This document shows positions 44,742 through 53,225 of a stretch of DNA of 64,000 nucleotides, one piece after another. The stretch covers positions 5,766,001 through 5,830,000 of the forward strand of contig NZ_CP067041.1 of the NCBI RefSeq assembly GCF_016599855.1. Reading direction: 5' to 3'. The position numbers were made by a program, and so were the translations under genes. This stretch comes from Bradyrhizobium diazoefficiens (GTDB lineage Bacteria > Pseudomonadota > Alphaproteobacteria > Rhizobiales > Xanthobacteraceae). The notes under the pieces were generated by a model that was not told the origin of the DNA, did no database searches, and was given only the letters and a program-made list of their open reading frames with translations. The stretch's first letter is position 1. The number at the start of each line of letters is the position of its first letter.

Positions 44742-45851
44742 ATGGAAGCCGGCATGGTCACGCCTGCGCCGGCACTGGTGCGCTTTTCCGGCATTCAGAA
44801 GACCTATGATGGTGAGCACCTCGTGGTGAAGAACCTCGACCTCGACATCAGGAAGGGCGAGTTCATCACCCTGCTCGGCCCGTCGGGCTCGGGCAAGACG
44901 ACCACGCTGATGATGCTGGCCGGCTTCGAGGTCCCGACCCGGGGCGAGATCTATCTCGCGGACCGGCCGATCAAGAACATGCCGCCGCACAAGCGCGATA
45001 TCGGCATGGTGTTCCAGAACTACGCCCTGTTTCCGCACCTGACGATCGCGGAGAACGTCGCCTTCCCGCTCTCCGTTCGCAACACGAACAAGACGGAAAC
45101 GCAAGCGCGCGTCAAAGCGGCGCTGCGCATGATCAAGATGGAAACAATGGCGCAGCGGCGGCCCGGGCAATTGTCCGGCGGCCAGCAGCAGCGCGTGGCG
45201 CTGGCCCGCGCGCTGGTTTTCAACCCGCAGCTCGTGCTGATGGACGAGCCCCTGGGCGCGCTGGACAAACGCCTGCGCGAGCAGATGCAGCTGGAGATCA
45301 AGCAACTGCACGAGACCATGGGCATCACCGTCGTCTACGTCACCCACGACCAGAGCGAAGCGCTCACCATGTCGGACCGCATCGCCGTGTTCAACGACGG
45401 CATCGTGCAGCAGATCGACAAGCCCGATGCTCTCTACGAGCATCCGGTCAACAGCTTCGTTGCCAACTTCGTCGGCGAGAACAACGTATTGTCCGGCACC
45501 GTCGAGACGGTCGACAAGCCATATTGCCGCGTAGCATTGGCGGCGGGCGGGACCGTGACCGCACGAGCGGTCAACGTATCAGGCGCGGGCGCATCGACCT
45601 CCTTGTCGGTGCGGCCGGAGCGGGTCGCCATTATCCCGGACGGCAGCTCCAGCGACGGACCGAACCGACTGCCGGCCACGGTGCAGAACATGATTTATCT
45701 CGGCGACCATGCGCTGGCCGTGCTCGATGTCTCGGGGAATGCCGAGTTCATGGTCAAGCTTCAGCCGGGCGCGCATGGCAGCCTGGCCCATGGCGACAAC
45801 GTATTCATCACCTTCCGTCCCGAGGACTGCCTCGCCCTCGATCCGGTCTGA
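44742..45851 (+). CDS. potA: Polyamine-type ABC importer, ATP-binding protein
   Basis: 369-residue ATPase of a spermidine/putrescine-like (PotA/PotG) importer. Walker A GPSGSGKTTT (about residue 48), Q-loop MVFQNYALFPH, signature LSGGQQQR, Walker B LVLMDEPLGALD, H-loop YVTHDQSEA; a TOBE domain ends the protein (SLSVRPERVAIIP). The TOBE domain and substrate class (polyamine, opine, Fe3+) are shared among relatives, so the exact substrate is open. First gene of an operon with the binding protein 54 bp downstream. Confidence 0.88.
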   Translation: MEAGMVTPAPALVRFSGIQKTYDGEHLVVKNLDLDIRKGEFITLLGPSGSGKTTTLMMLAGFEVPTRGEIYLADRPIKNMPPHKRDIGMVFQNYALFPHLTIAENVAFPLSVRNTNKTETQARVKAALRMIKMETMAQRRPGQLSGGQQQRVALARALVFNPQLVLMDEPLGALDKRLREQMQLEIKQLHETMGITVVYVTHDQSEALTMSDRIAVFNDGIVQQIDKPDALYEHPVNSFVANFVGENNVLSGTVETVDKPYCRVALAAGGTVTARAVNVSGAGASTSLSVRPERVAIIPDGSSSDGPNRLPATVQNMIYLGDHALAVLDVSGNAEFMVKLQPGAHGSLAHGDNVFITFRPEDCLALDPV

Positions 45852-45905
45852 TCCCAACGCAGCGATCAACCTCAACGCAACTCACATGAAGAAGGAACAA
45901 AGACC

Positions 45906-46964
45906 ATGCTGAAGCGCAAGACTGGCAAGATTGCTCTGGGTTTCGCCGCGGCGTTTTGCGCCAGCGCTGCACTGGCCACGAGCGTGCAGGCGCGTGACCT
46001 CACAATCGTGTCGTGGGGTGGCGCGTATCAGGATGCCCAGAAGAAGGCCTATTTCGAGCCGTTCAAGAAGTTATCAGGCATTCCCATGAACGACGAATCC
46101 TGGGACGGCGGCGTCGGCGTGTTGCGCGCCAAGGTGCAGGGTGGCGCCGCCACCTGGGACGTCGTCCAGGTCGAGAGCGACGAACTGGCGGTCGGCTGCG
46201 ATGAAGGCCTGTTCGAGAAGATGGATTATTCCAAGATCGGCGGCGAGGCCGCCTATATCCCGCCGTCGGTCAATCCCTGCGGCGTCGGCGCCATCCTCTA
46301 CGATTTCGTGCTCGGTTACGACAAGGATAAGCTGAAGGACGCGCCCAAGGGCTGGGCCGACTTCTTCGACACCAAGAAGATTCCCGGCAAGCGCGGCCTG
46401 CGTCAGGGCCCGAAGACCACGCTCGAGATCGCCTTGATGGCCGACGGCGTCGCACCGAAGGACGTCTACAAAGTGCTGGCGACCGACGAGGGCGTCGAGC
46501 GCGCATTCAAGAAGCTGGACACCATCAAGGGCGACATCGTCTGGTGGAAGGCCGGCGCCCAACCGCCGCAATTGCTCGCCTCCGGCGAGGTAGCGATGAC
46601 GTCGGTCTACAATGGCCGCATCGACGCCGCGAACAAGAACGAGAAGAAGAATTTCGGCATAGTGTGGGATGGCGCGCTCTTCACCCTCGACAGCTGGGTC
46701 ATCCTGAAGGGGAGCCCCAACAAGGACGCGGCCTACAAGTTCCTGGACTTCGCAGGCAAGGCGGAGAACCAGTCAAAACTGTCGGAGAACATTGCTTACG
46801 GCACCTCGAACAAGGATGCAGCAGCCCGGCTGCAGCCGGCCGTTCTGAAGGACCTGCCGACAGCGCCTGACAACATCAAGAACGCGGTCGAGATCAACGT
46901 TGCTTTCTGGCTCGAGAATATCGATCGCCTGACCGAGCGCTTCAACAAATGGGCCGCAAAATAG
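45906..46964 (+). CDS. potD: Polyamine-type ABC importer, periplasmic binding protein
   Basis: 352-residue PotD/PotF-family solute-binding protein. Signal peptide residues about 1-29 (ALATSVQA-RD), then LTIVSWGGAYQDAQKKAYFE, the family opening, and WWKAGAQPPQLLASGEVAMT (from DIVWWKAG) in the second lobe. Ligand not determinable from sequence; relatives bind putrescine, spermidine, or gamma-aminobutyrate-like compounds. It sits between the ATPase and the permeases, with a palindromic repeat following its stop. Confidence 0.88.
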   Translation: MLKRKTGKIALGFAAAFCASAALATSVQARDLTIVSWGGAYQDAQKKAYFEPFKKLSGIPMNDESWDGGVGVLRAKVQGGAATWDVVQVESDELAVGCDEGLFEKMDYSKIGGEAAYIPPSVNPCGVGAILYDFVLGYDKDKLKDAPKGWADFFDTKKIPGKRGLRQGPKTTLEIALMADGVAPKDVYKVLATDEGVERAFKKLDTIKGDIVWWKAGAQPPQLLASGEVAMTSVYNGRIDAANKNEKKNFGIVWDGALFTLDSWVILKGSPNKDAAYKFLDFAGKAENQSKLSENIAYGTSNKDAAARLQPAVLKDLPTAPDNIKNAVEINVAFWLENIDRLTERFNKWAAK

Positions 46965-47012
46965 CGCGCGGACGCACCGGCGTGCCGCGCGCATTGAGAA
47001 CAGTTTCGTTGC

Positions 47013-47148
47013 AGCCATCCTTCGAGACGCCCGCTTTAGGCGGGCTCCTCAGGATGAGGACGGAGTATGCGGCAGTCATTTCACGGGCAACGATGACGAT
47101 AAGCCTCGTCCTGAGGAGACCGCGAAGCGGTCGTCTCGAAGGACGAGG
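47013..47148. repeat. Double palindromic repeat (CATCCTTCGAGACG family) inside the importer operon
   Basis: Two hairpins: 47013-47059 (CATCCTTCGAGACGCC with GGCGGGCTCCTCAGGATGAGG) and 47104-47148 (CCTCGTCCTGAGGAGACC with GGTCGTCTCGAAGGACGAGG). They are also inverted relative to one another. The element fills the 268-bp gap (46965-47232) between binding protein and permease; no gene is seen there. A related copy is at 56967-57069. Confidence 0.8.
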
Positions 47149-47232
47149 CGCTTGCTCGGGCCCTTCCAGAGGGCCATATGCGGTTGCCCGACCTGATATG
47201 GCGAGCGCGGTCCAGTTCAAGAGACTCAGTCC

Positions 47233-48495
47233 ATGACAGCCGCGTTCCTGACCGGCGCCGATGCCGAGACCAAGGTGCCGCTCAAGCGCCGCCTGAAGCA
47301 GGCCGAGCGCGCGCGCCAGCTCAAGGCGCTGGCGCTGGTTGTGCCGCTCCTGCTATTTCTGCTCTTCACCTTCGCTGGGCCCATCGCCGGCATGTTATGG
47401 CGCGCAGTTGACGACCGCGAAGTGCGTCAGGTTCTGCCTCAAACCGTCGCTGCTCTCGCCAACTGGGACGGCAAGGACCTGCCGGACGAAAAGGCCTACG
47501 CCGCACTGGCCAGCGACATCCAGGCGGCGCGCGCTTCCGGCACCCTCGCCATCGCGGCCAAGCGGCTTAACTACGCCCTGAACGGTTTTCGCTCGATCCT
47601 CACCAGTACCGCACGCAATCTGAAGACTGTGCCGGCGCCGGGCACCGCCAAGGAGACACTGGACAAGATCAATCCGGCCTGGCGCGAACGCACCACCTGG
47701 ACGACGATCAAGGACGCCAGTGGCCCGGTGACCGGCTTCTATCTGCTGGCGGCACTCGACCTCACGCGCAACGCGGACGGCGCGATTGTCGCGGCTCCGC
47801 CGGATCAGGCCATCTACCGCGACGTTTTCGCCCGCACCTTCCTCATTAGTCTCGGTGTCACGCTGCTCTGCCTGATCCTTGGTTTCCCGGTCGCTTATCT
47901 GCTGGCGGCGCTGCCGCCCGGCCGGTCGAACCTGTTGATGATCTTCGTGCTGCTGCCGTTCTGGACCTCGCTCCTGGTGCGCACCTGTGCCTGGATCGTG
48001 CTGTTGCAGAGCAACGGCGTCGTGAACGACAGCCTGCGCTGGCTTGGCATCATCGACGAGCCCTTGCGCCTGATCTACAACCGCTTCGGTGTCTGCGTGG
48101 CCATGACCCACGTCCTGCTGCCGTTCATGATCCTGCCGCTGTACAGCAGCATGAAGGCGATCTCGCCTGCCTATATGCGCGCCGCCGCCTCGCTCGGCGC
48201 GCCACCCCTCACCGCCTTCCTGCGGATCTACCTGCCGCAGACCTTGCCCGGTATCGGCGCGGGAAGCCTGCTCGTGTTCATCCTGGCGCTCGGCTACTAC
48301 ATCACACCGGCCCTTGTCGGCGGCGCCGCCGACCAGATGATCAGCTACTTCATCGCGCTCTACACGACCGAAACGGCCAATTGGGGCCTTGCGTCGGCGT
48401 TGGGGGCGGTGCTGCTGCTGGCCACCATTCTGCTCGCGCTCGTCTACGGCAAGCTGGTGCAGGGCCAGCAGGTCACGGGAGGGATGAAGAATTGA
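47233..48495 (+). CDS. potB: Polyamine-type ABC importer, permease (PotB/PotH-like) with long periplasmic insertion
   Basis: 420-residue inner-membrane permease. Hydrophobic segments begin at about 37-58 (LKALALVVPLLLFLLFTFAG); then about 145 residues without membrane helices (about 62-205), far longer than the loop in E. coli PotB (285 residues in all); then five more segments. The EAA motif is near residue 320: RAAASLGAPPLTAFLRIYLP. This long-loop form is known in rhizobial PotB-like proteins. The stop overlaps the next gene's start (48492-48495). Confidence 0.86.
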   Translation: MTAAFLTGADAETKVPLKRRLKQAERARQLKALALVVPLLLFLLFTFAGPIAGMLWRAVDDREVRQVLPQTVAALANWDGKDLPDEKAYAALASDIQAARASGTLAIAAKRLNYALNGFRSILTSTARNLKTVPAPGTAKETLDKINPAWRERTTWTTIKDASGPVTGFYLLAALDLTRNADGAIVAAPPDQAIYRDVFARTFLISLGVTLLCLILGFPVAYLLAALPPGRSNLLMIFVLLPFWTSLLVRTCAWIVLLQSNGVVNDSLRWLGIIDEPLRLIYNRFGVCVAMTHVLLPFMILPLYSSMKAISPAYMRAAASLGAPPLTAFLRIYLPQTLPGIGAGSLLVFILALGYYITPALVGGAADQMISYFIALYTTETANWGLASALGAVLLLATILLALVYGKLVQGQQVTGGMKN

Positions 48496-49322
48496 GCGAC
48501 AATCTTTCCCTGCGCACGCCCAGCCAGCGCATCGCCTGGACCGCGACCATCGTCATTTCCACGCTGGTGTTCATCTTCCTGATCGCGCCGATCCTTGCGA
48601 TCATGCCCCTGTCTTTCAGCTCCGGCTCGTACCTCACGTATCCGCTGCCCGGCCTCTCCCTGCGCTGGTACGACGACTTCATCAACTCGCCGCGCTGGAT
48701 GAATTCGCTGAAGAACAGCATGATCATCGGCGTCGCCTCGACGCTGCTGTCGATGGTGCTTGGCACGCTGGCCGCGCTGGGGCTTGCGCAGTGGAAGAGC
48801 CGGTTCAAACCGCTGGTGCTGGCGTTCGTGCTGTCGCCGGTTGTGGTGCCTGGCGTCATCACCGCGGTCGGTCTTTATTTCTTCTTCGCACCGATCGGAC
48901 TGACCGGCAGCTATCTCGGCCTGATCCTGGCCCACACCGCGCTGGCGACGCCCTTCGTGGTGATCACCGTCGGCGCGACGCTGCAAAGCTTCGACACCAA
49001 TCTGGCCCGCGCCGCCGCCTCACTCGGCGCCTCGCCGCTTTATGCGTTCCGACGCGTGATCCTGCCGCTGATCCTGCCCGGTCTGGCATCGGGCGCACTG
49101 TTCGCGTTCGCGACCAGCTTCGACGAGGTGGTGATCGTGCTATTCATGGCAGGTCCCGAGCAGCGCACCCTGCCGCGCGAAATGTTCAGCGGCATCCGCG
49201 AGAACATCAGCCCGACCATTACCGCAGCGGCGGTGATCCTGACGACAGTCTCGGTCATCCTCCTCGCCACCCTCGAAGGCCTGCGCCGGCGCAACGAACG
49301 GCTGAAGGGCAGCAGCAACTGA
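48492..49322 (+). CDS. potC: Polyamine-type ABC importer, permease (PotC/PotI-like)
   Basis: 276-residue permease with six hydrophobic segments. EAA motif near residue 170: RAAASLGASPLYAFRRVILP. Start is TTG 48492, overlapping the potB stop as TTGA, with GGGAGG about 9 bp upstream; no ATG is available near the conserved N-terminus. This overlap and the stop-start coupling suggest equal output of both permeases. A palindromic repeat follows after 12 bp. Confidence 0.85.
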   Translation: MSDNLSLRTPSQRIAWTATIVISTLVFIFLIAPILAIMPLSFSSGSYLTYPLPGLSLRWYDDFINSPRWMNSLKNSMIIGVASTLLSMVLGTLAALGLAQWKSRFKPLVLAFVLSPVVVPGVITAVGLYFFFAPIGLTGSYLGLILAHTALATPFVVITVGATLQSFDTNLARAAASLGASPLYAFRRVILPLILPGLASGALFAFATSFDEVVIVLFMAGPEQRTLPREMFSGIRENISPTITAAAVILTTVSVILLATLEGLRRRNERLKGSSN

Positions 49323-49334
49323 GTTGCCCCCACT

Positions 49335-49443
49335 GTCATTCCGGGGCGCGCGCGGCGCGAGCCCGGAATCCATTGTGCCGCAGCGACGGTGGATGAATGG
49401 ATTCCGGGCTCGCGGCCCAAAAAAGTGCGCGCCCCGGAATGAC
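49335..49443. repeat. Palindromic repeat (GTCATTCCGGGG family), copy 3
   Basis: Outer arms GTCATTCCGGGGCGCGCG and CGCGCGCCCCGGAATGAC-like; inner arms AGCCCGGAATCCATT and AATGGATTCCGGGCT. Immediately downstream of potC, so it may act as the 3' end of the importer transcript. Confidence 0.78.
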
Positions 49444-49566
49444 GGAGACGTTCCCTCACTCATTTCTCACCCCACCTCACACATCCCGGCTTTGCGGTCG
49501 GGACCGTTTGTCGCTAGAACCGTCCCCGCAACAAAACCCAAACAACAACGCACAGGGAGAAAACAC

Positions 49567-50775
49567 ATGCATAAACTCATCGCCGCGGTCGCGGCCGGTC
49601 TCGCCATCGCCGCCACATCGGGCGCGGCGCAGGCGCAGATTTCCGACAACGTCGTCAAGCTCGGCGTGCTCACGGACATGTCGAGCCTTTACGCCGACGC
49701 GACCGGCAAGGGCTCGCTGGCCGCTGTCGAGATGGCGGTCGCCGATTACGGCGGCAAGGTCGCGGGGGTGCCGATCCAGATCGTTTCCGCCGACCACCAG
49801 AACAAGCCTGACGTCGGCGTCAACATTGCCCGCAACTGGTACGACAACGAGAAGGTGGACGCGATCCTCGACGTGCCGACATCTTCGGTGGCGCTGCCGA
49901 TCTCGGCGCTGACGCGCGAGAAGAACAAGATCAACCTCAATTCCGGCGGCGGCTCCTCCGACATCACCGGCGTCGCCTGCTCGCCCAACACCGTGCACTG
50001 GACCTACGACACCTACGCGCTGTCGAACGTCGCCGGCAAGGCGATGGTCAAGCGCGGCGAGGACACCTGGTTCTTTGTCACCGCCGACTACGCCTTCGGC
50101 CAGGCGCTCGAGCGCGACGCCGCCAATGTCGTAAAGGAGAGCGGCGGCAAGGTACTCGGCGAAGTCCGCCATCCGCTCAACTCATCGGACTTCTCGTCCT
50201 TCCTGCTGCAGGCCCAGGCCTCCAAGGCCAAGGTGGTCGCGCTGGCGAATGCCGGCGGCGACACCACCAACGCGTTGAAGCAGGCGGCCGAGTTCGGCCT
50301 GACCCAGGGCGGCCAGAAGATGATCGCGCTGTTGATGGAGATCACCGACGTTCACGCGCTCGGCGCCAAAGCGACGCAGGGCCTCATCATCACCGACGCG
50401 TTCTATTGGGACACCAATGAGGAGACCCGGGCCTTCTCCAAACGCTTCAACGAGAAGGTCGGCCACATGCCGACCATGATCCAGGCCGGCCTCTATTCGG
50501 CGACTATGCATTATCTGAAGGCGATCGAGGCCATCAAGACCGATGAGGCGCCGAAGGTGATGGAGCAGATGCGCAAGACGCCGGTCAACGACTTCTTCGC
50601 CAAGAACGGCAAGATCCGCATCGACGGCCGCATGGTCCACGACATGTATCTGTTCGAAGTGAAGAAGCCGGAAGAATCCAAGGGCGAGTGGGACCTCTAC
50701 AAGCTGATCGCCACCGTGCCCGGCGACGAAGCCTTCCGCCCGCTCGACAAGGGCGGCTGCCCGCTGGTGAAGTAG
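49567..50775 (+). CDS. Branched-chain-amino-acid-type ABC substrate-binding protein (Peripla_BP_6)
   Basis: 402-residue periplasmic binding protein. Signal peptide about residues 1-23 (GAAQA-QI), then VVKLGVLTDMSSLYADATGK and NWYDNEKVDAILDVPTSSVA, the class I periplasmic fold of LivK-type proteins. No permease or ATPase gene adjoins, so the rest of the transporter must be elsewhere. Rhizobia carry many such orphan members with ligands ranging from amino acids to amides and aromatic acids. AGGGAG lies 13 bp upstream of the ATG. It is flanked by palindromic repeats on both sides. Confidence 0.86.
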   Translation: MHKLIAAVAAGLAIAATSGAAQAQISDNVVKLGVLTDMSSLYADATGKGSLAAVEMAVADYGGKVAGVPIQIVSADHQNKPDVGVNIARNWYDNEKVDAILDVPTSSVALPISALTREKNKINLNSGGGSSDITGVACSPNTVHWTYDTYALSNVAGKAMVKRGEDTWFFVTADYAFGQALERDAANVVKESGGKVLGEVRHPLNSSDFSSFLLQAQASKAKVVALANAGGDTTNALKQAAEFGLTQGGQKMIALLMEITDVHALGAKATQGLIITDAFYWDTNEETRAFSKRFNEKVGHMPTMIQAGLYSATMHYLKAIEAIKTDEAPKVMEQMRKTPVNDFFAKNGKIRIDGRMVHDMYLFEVKKPEESKGEWDLYKLIATVPGDEAFRPLDKGGCPLVK

Positions 50776-50791
50776 GATCCGATCTATCCTT

Positions 50792-50879
50792 CGTCATTGC
50801 GAGCGAAGCGAAGCAATCCAGAAATGCATCCGCGGAGATACCTCTGGATTGCTTCGTCGCTTCGCGCCTCGCAATGACG
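50792..50879. repeat. Palindromic repeat (GTCATTGCGAGCG family)
   Basis: Arms CGTCATTGCGAGCGAAGCGA and GCCTCGCAATGACG with inner AAGCAATCCAG / CTGGATTGCTT. A partial copy lies at 63906-63935. Confidence 0.8.
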
Positions 50880-50897
50880 GCAAACAAAACACACGAC

Positions 50898-50925
50898 AGC
50901 GCGCCCGGTGAAAACCGGGCGCGCT
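50898..50925. terminator. Bidirectional hairpin terminator between convergent genes
   Basis: AGCGCGCCCGGT (50898-50909) pairs exactly with ACCGGGCGCGCT (50914-50925) around GAAA, a stable tetraloop. On the minus strand it is followed by GTCGTGTGTTTTGTTTG, T-rich, and it lies 27 bp past the stop of the PRC-barrel gene, so it most clearly serves that gene. Confidence 0.7.
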
Positions 50926-50952
50926 TCGTTTCGGGCACTCACGCGACCCGGA

Positions 50953-51480
50953 TTACTCCGAGTACTTGAACTCGGGCATGTTCTTCAGCTGGTCCTTGGT
51001 CGCATTGAACACGGCGTGATCGGGATACCACTTCGACGAGGATGAGCTGGTCGTCGTCGCGGTCTTGTCGGTGCCGGTCGCGGCGCCGGTCGTCGTGGTG
51101 GCGGGGGGCTTGGCGTTCGGGTTCGCGCTGGTGCCGGTATAGGCCACAGCCTCGTTGACGAATTTCAGCTTGTCATATGGCACGGCGACGAGATGCTCGC
51201 CCATGCCGAGGAAGCCGCCGACGCCGATCACGGCGATCTTGACGTTGCCGCTCTTGTCCATCAGCAGATCGTTGATCGAGCCGATATTCTCGTTGGCGTC
51301 ATTATAAACCTTCACGCCCGCCATCTTCGAGGCGCGCCATTCGCCCGATGCGCTCGTTGTGGTGGTCGTGGCCGCGGTTGGCGCCTTGTCCGCGGTGGAG
51401 GCCGGCGGCGTTTGCGCAAACGCAGCGGTCGCAAGCAAGGCCGTGCCGGCCAGGCCGGCGGCGATCGATTTCATCAACAT
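50953..51480 (-). CDS. Secreted PRC-barrel domain protein
   Basis: 175-residue protein. Signal peptide from ATG 51480 (MLMKSIAAGLAGTALLATAA then FAQ), Thr/Ala-rich linker, one PRC-barrel domain (about 48-115: ASKMAGVKVYNDANENIGSI, LMDKSGNVKIAVIGVGGFLG), then a Thr/Ser-rich stretch and a short conserved end (KDQLKNMPEFKYSE). Periplasmic PRC-barrel proteins of this kind are common in rhizobia, often induced in stress. Two EcfG-like promoter motifs lie upstream. ATG 51474 is an alternative start. Confidence 0.85.
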   Translation of the reverse strand: MLMKSIAAGLAGTALLATAAFAQTPPASTADKAPTAATTTTTSASGEWRASKMAGVKVYNDANENIGSINDLLMDKSGNVKIAVIGVGGFLGMGEHLVAVPYDKLKFVNEAVAYTGTSANPNAKPPATTTTGAATGTDKTATTTSSSSSKWYPDHAVFNATKDQLKNMPEFKYSE

Positions 51481-51518
51481 TGTTGTCCTCTCCTTCACCA
51501 GAAAACTTGTGCGGGGAG

Positions 51519-51543
51519 AACAGCCACGATGACGTGCGGTTCC
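51519..51543 (-). promoter_or_regulatory. EcfG-like promoter for the PRC-barrel gene
   Basis: Minus strand GGAAC (51543-51539), 16-bp spacer, TGTT (51522-51519), one mismatch to GGAAC-N16/17-CGTT, placing the transcript start about 30 bp before the ATG. A second motif, GGAAC (51592-51588)-N16-CGTA (51571-51568), lies further upstream. Confidence 0.5.
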
Positions 51544-51607
51544 TAGCATGCGGCAATTTCGTTGCGCTACGCTGCATCGCGACGAAGGTTCCTGTGCTAC
51601 TCAGTAA

Positions 51608-51637
51608 CGATGTGCGATGTGCGATGTGCGATGTGCG
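51608..51637. repeat. Heptamer tandem repeat, CGATGTG x 4.3
   Basis: Four exact copies of CGATGTG at 51608-51635 followed by a partial copy. It lies in the 234-bp space between the PRC-barrel start and the stop of the next minus-strand gene, just upstream of the distal EcfG-like motif. The unit is not a multiple of 3 and no gene crosses it. Confidence 0.9.
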
Positions 51638-51714
51638 GTTCCCCGCCGACGATCTTTGCGCCCTGGGATGTCGCACGATCGCGGCGAGGAACGCGCCGAC
51701 CTTTCGTCGCTCAG

Positions 51715-52290
51715 TCAGCTCTTGTAGTCGATCAGCAGCGCAGAAAAATCCGAACTACCCGACGAGCCCGTCGTGCTGCCATTGGCGCCGTAGGACGCAT
51801 TCGAGGACTGCGACTGCTGCAGCGCCTGGAGAAACTGTTCGAGGATCTTGGCCGTGCTGCTATCGGTTGAGCTGTTGCTCGTTGAATCCGTCGCCGACGA
51901 CGAGTCCGAAGAGCCGTCATCTGATGGCGGCGGGCCGGGAGGCGGGCCGCCCGCGCCACCGGGACCGCCGGGTCCTTTGGCAAAGGCAGACTGAAACACG
52001 CCCTTCAGCTCATCGGCCTGGCCCGACGTCAGCGTCCCGTTCGAGACCTCGCCAGCGATGAGATCGTCGATCTTGGATTTCAGGCCGTCCCTGGACGGCT
52101 TGGTGCCGCTAGACTGATCGCTGGAGCGGCTCTGCTGGAGCGCCGTGTCGATGTCTTGCAGCGCGGTCGTAAGCGCGGACTGGTCCGACGACGAGACCGT
52201 GCCGCCAGAAACTTCCGATTGCAGTTCCTGCTGCAGCCGCTGCAGCGGCGACTGATAGTTACCGGCGGAGGCCGCCGAAATCGAGGTCAT
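51715..52290 (-). CDS. Hypothetical protein with internal duplication and Gly/Pro/Ser low-complexity segment
   Basis: 191-residue protein, no signal peptide or membrane segment. Two copies of a helical motif occur: EVSGGTVSSSDQSALTTALQ (from residue 26) and EVSNGTLTSGQADELKGVFQ (from residue 81). A Gly/Pro-rich part (about 105-125) and a Ser/Thr/Asp-rich part follow, then a helical LEQFLQALQQSQS. I do not recognise a named family; comparable proteins are hypotheticals next to two-component genes. ATG 52290 is chosen over an upstream frame to 52461. Divergent from the response regulator across 180 bp, so it may be its target. Confidence 0.7.
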   Translation of the reverse strand: MTSISAASAGNYQSPLQRLQQELQSEVSGGTVSSSDQSALTTALQDIDTALQQSRSSDQSSGTKPSRDGLKSKIDDLIAGEVSNGTLTSGQADELKGVFQSAFAKGPGGPGGAGGPPPGPPPSDDGSSDSSSATDSTSNSSTDSSTAKILEQFLQALQQSQSSNASYGANGSTTGSSGSSDFSALLIDYKS

Positions 52291-52470
52291 GATGGCACCT
52301 TGTTTTTTGCGGGGTCTCGTACGCGACTGCGCTACGGTAGGGTTAACGCGCTTAACGAGATCTTGCCCTACGGCGACGCAGTCGTTGCCTTGTGTTGCGA
52401 AAATGCACTCGGAAACAAACTGAAACAAAAATCTTCGCCTTTTGGCCCGAATCCCGGACAAACAAGGTTC

Positions 52471-53211
52471 ATGGCCATTCCCTCTCCCAACATCCTCGTC
52501 GTCGAGGACGACCGCGAGACCCGGACGTTGATTGCGAAATATTTGCGCAACAATTCCTGCAACGTCACCGCCGTAAGCGACGGCCGCGAGATGTCGCGCG
52601 CCATGGCCGATCAGCGCGTCGATCTCATCATCCTCGACGTCATGCTGCCCGGCGAAGACGGTCTCAGCCTGTGCCGCAAGGTGCGCTCCGAGGCGCAGAC
52701 GCCGATCATCATGCTGACTGCGCGCGGCGAGGACGTCGACCGCATCGTCGGCCTCGAGATGGGCGCGGATGATTATCTGCCAAAGCCGTTCAACCCGCGC
52801 GAGCTGCTCGCCCGTATCAACGCAGTGCTGCGGCGTCAGGCCTCGGCACAGGCGGCGAGCTCGATCGAGGGCGCCTCGATCCTCGCCTTCGAAGGCTGGC
52901 GCATCGACCTGCGGCTGCGCGAGCTGCGCAATCCGGAAGGTGCGCGCGTCGCGGTGACCAGCGCCGAATTCGACCTGCTCAGGACGTTCTGCGAGCGTCC
53001 CGGCCGCGTGCTATCGCGCGACAGCCTGCTCGACCTCACGCAGGGCCGCAACACCGGCTCGTTCGAGCGCTCGATCGACGTGCTGGTCAGCCGCATCCGC
53101 CGCAAGATCGAGCCCAATCCGGCCGATCCCATCATCATCAAGACGGTGCGCTCCGGCGGTTATCTGTTTACGCCCAGAACGGAAGCGGTTACGACGCCCC
53201 CGAGCAACTGA
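52471..53211 (+). CDS. OmpR-family response regulator
   Basis: 246-residue DNA-binding regulator. Receiver domain (about 7-120) with acidic pocket VVEDD, phosphoacceptor LIILDVMLPGEDG (Asp56), switch threonine LTARGED and YLPKPFNPREL (Lys). Winged helix follows (about 140-235: LREL...VAVTSAEFDLLRTFCERP, RSIDVLVSRIRRKIE). ATG 52471; longer in-frame codons upstream are antisense to the neighbour. The cognate kinase begins 15 bp after the stop. Confidence 0.92.
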   Translation: MAIPSPNILVVEDDRETRTLIAKYLRNNSCNVTAVSDGREMSRAMADQRVDLIILDVMLPGEDGLSLCRKVRSEAQTPIIMLTARGEDVDRIVGLEMGADDYLPKPFNPRELLARINAVLRRQASAQAASSIEGASILAFEGWRIDLRLRELRNPEGARVAVTSAEFDLLRTFCERPGRVLSRDSLLDLTQGRNTGSFERSIDVLVSRIRRKIEPNPADPIIIKTVRSGGYLFTPRTEAVTTPPSN

Positions 53212-53225
53212 GGGGCTTTGAGACG

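Noticed and set aside
51562..51870. Plus-strand frame containing MCDVRCAMCG-like sequence
   Set aside because: Its cysteine-rich look comes from translating the CGATGTG tandem repeat; the rest is antisense to the 51715-52290 gene.
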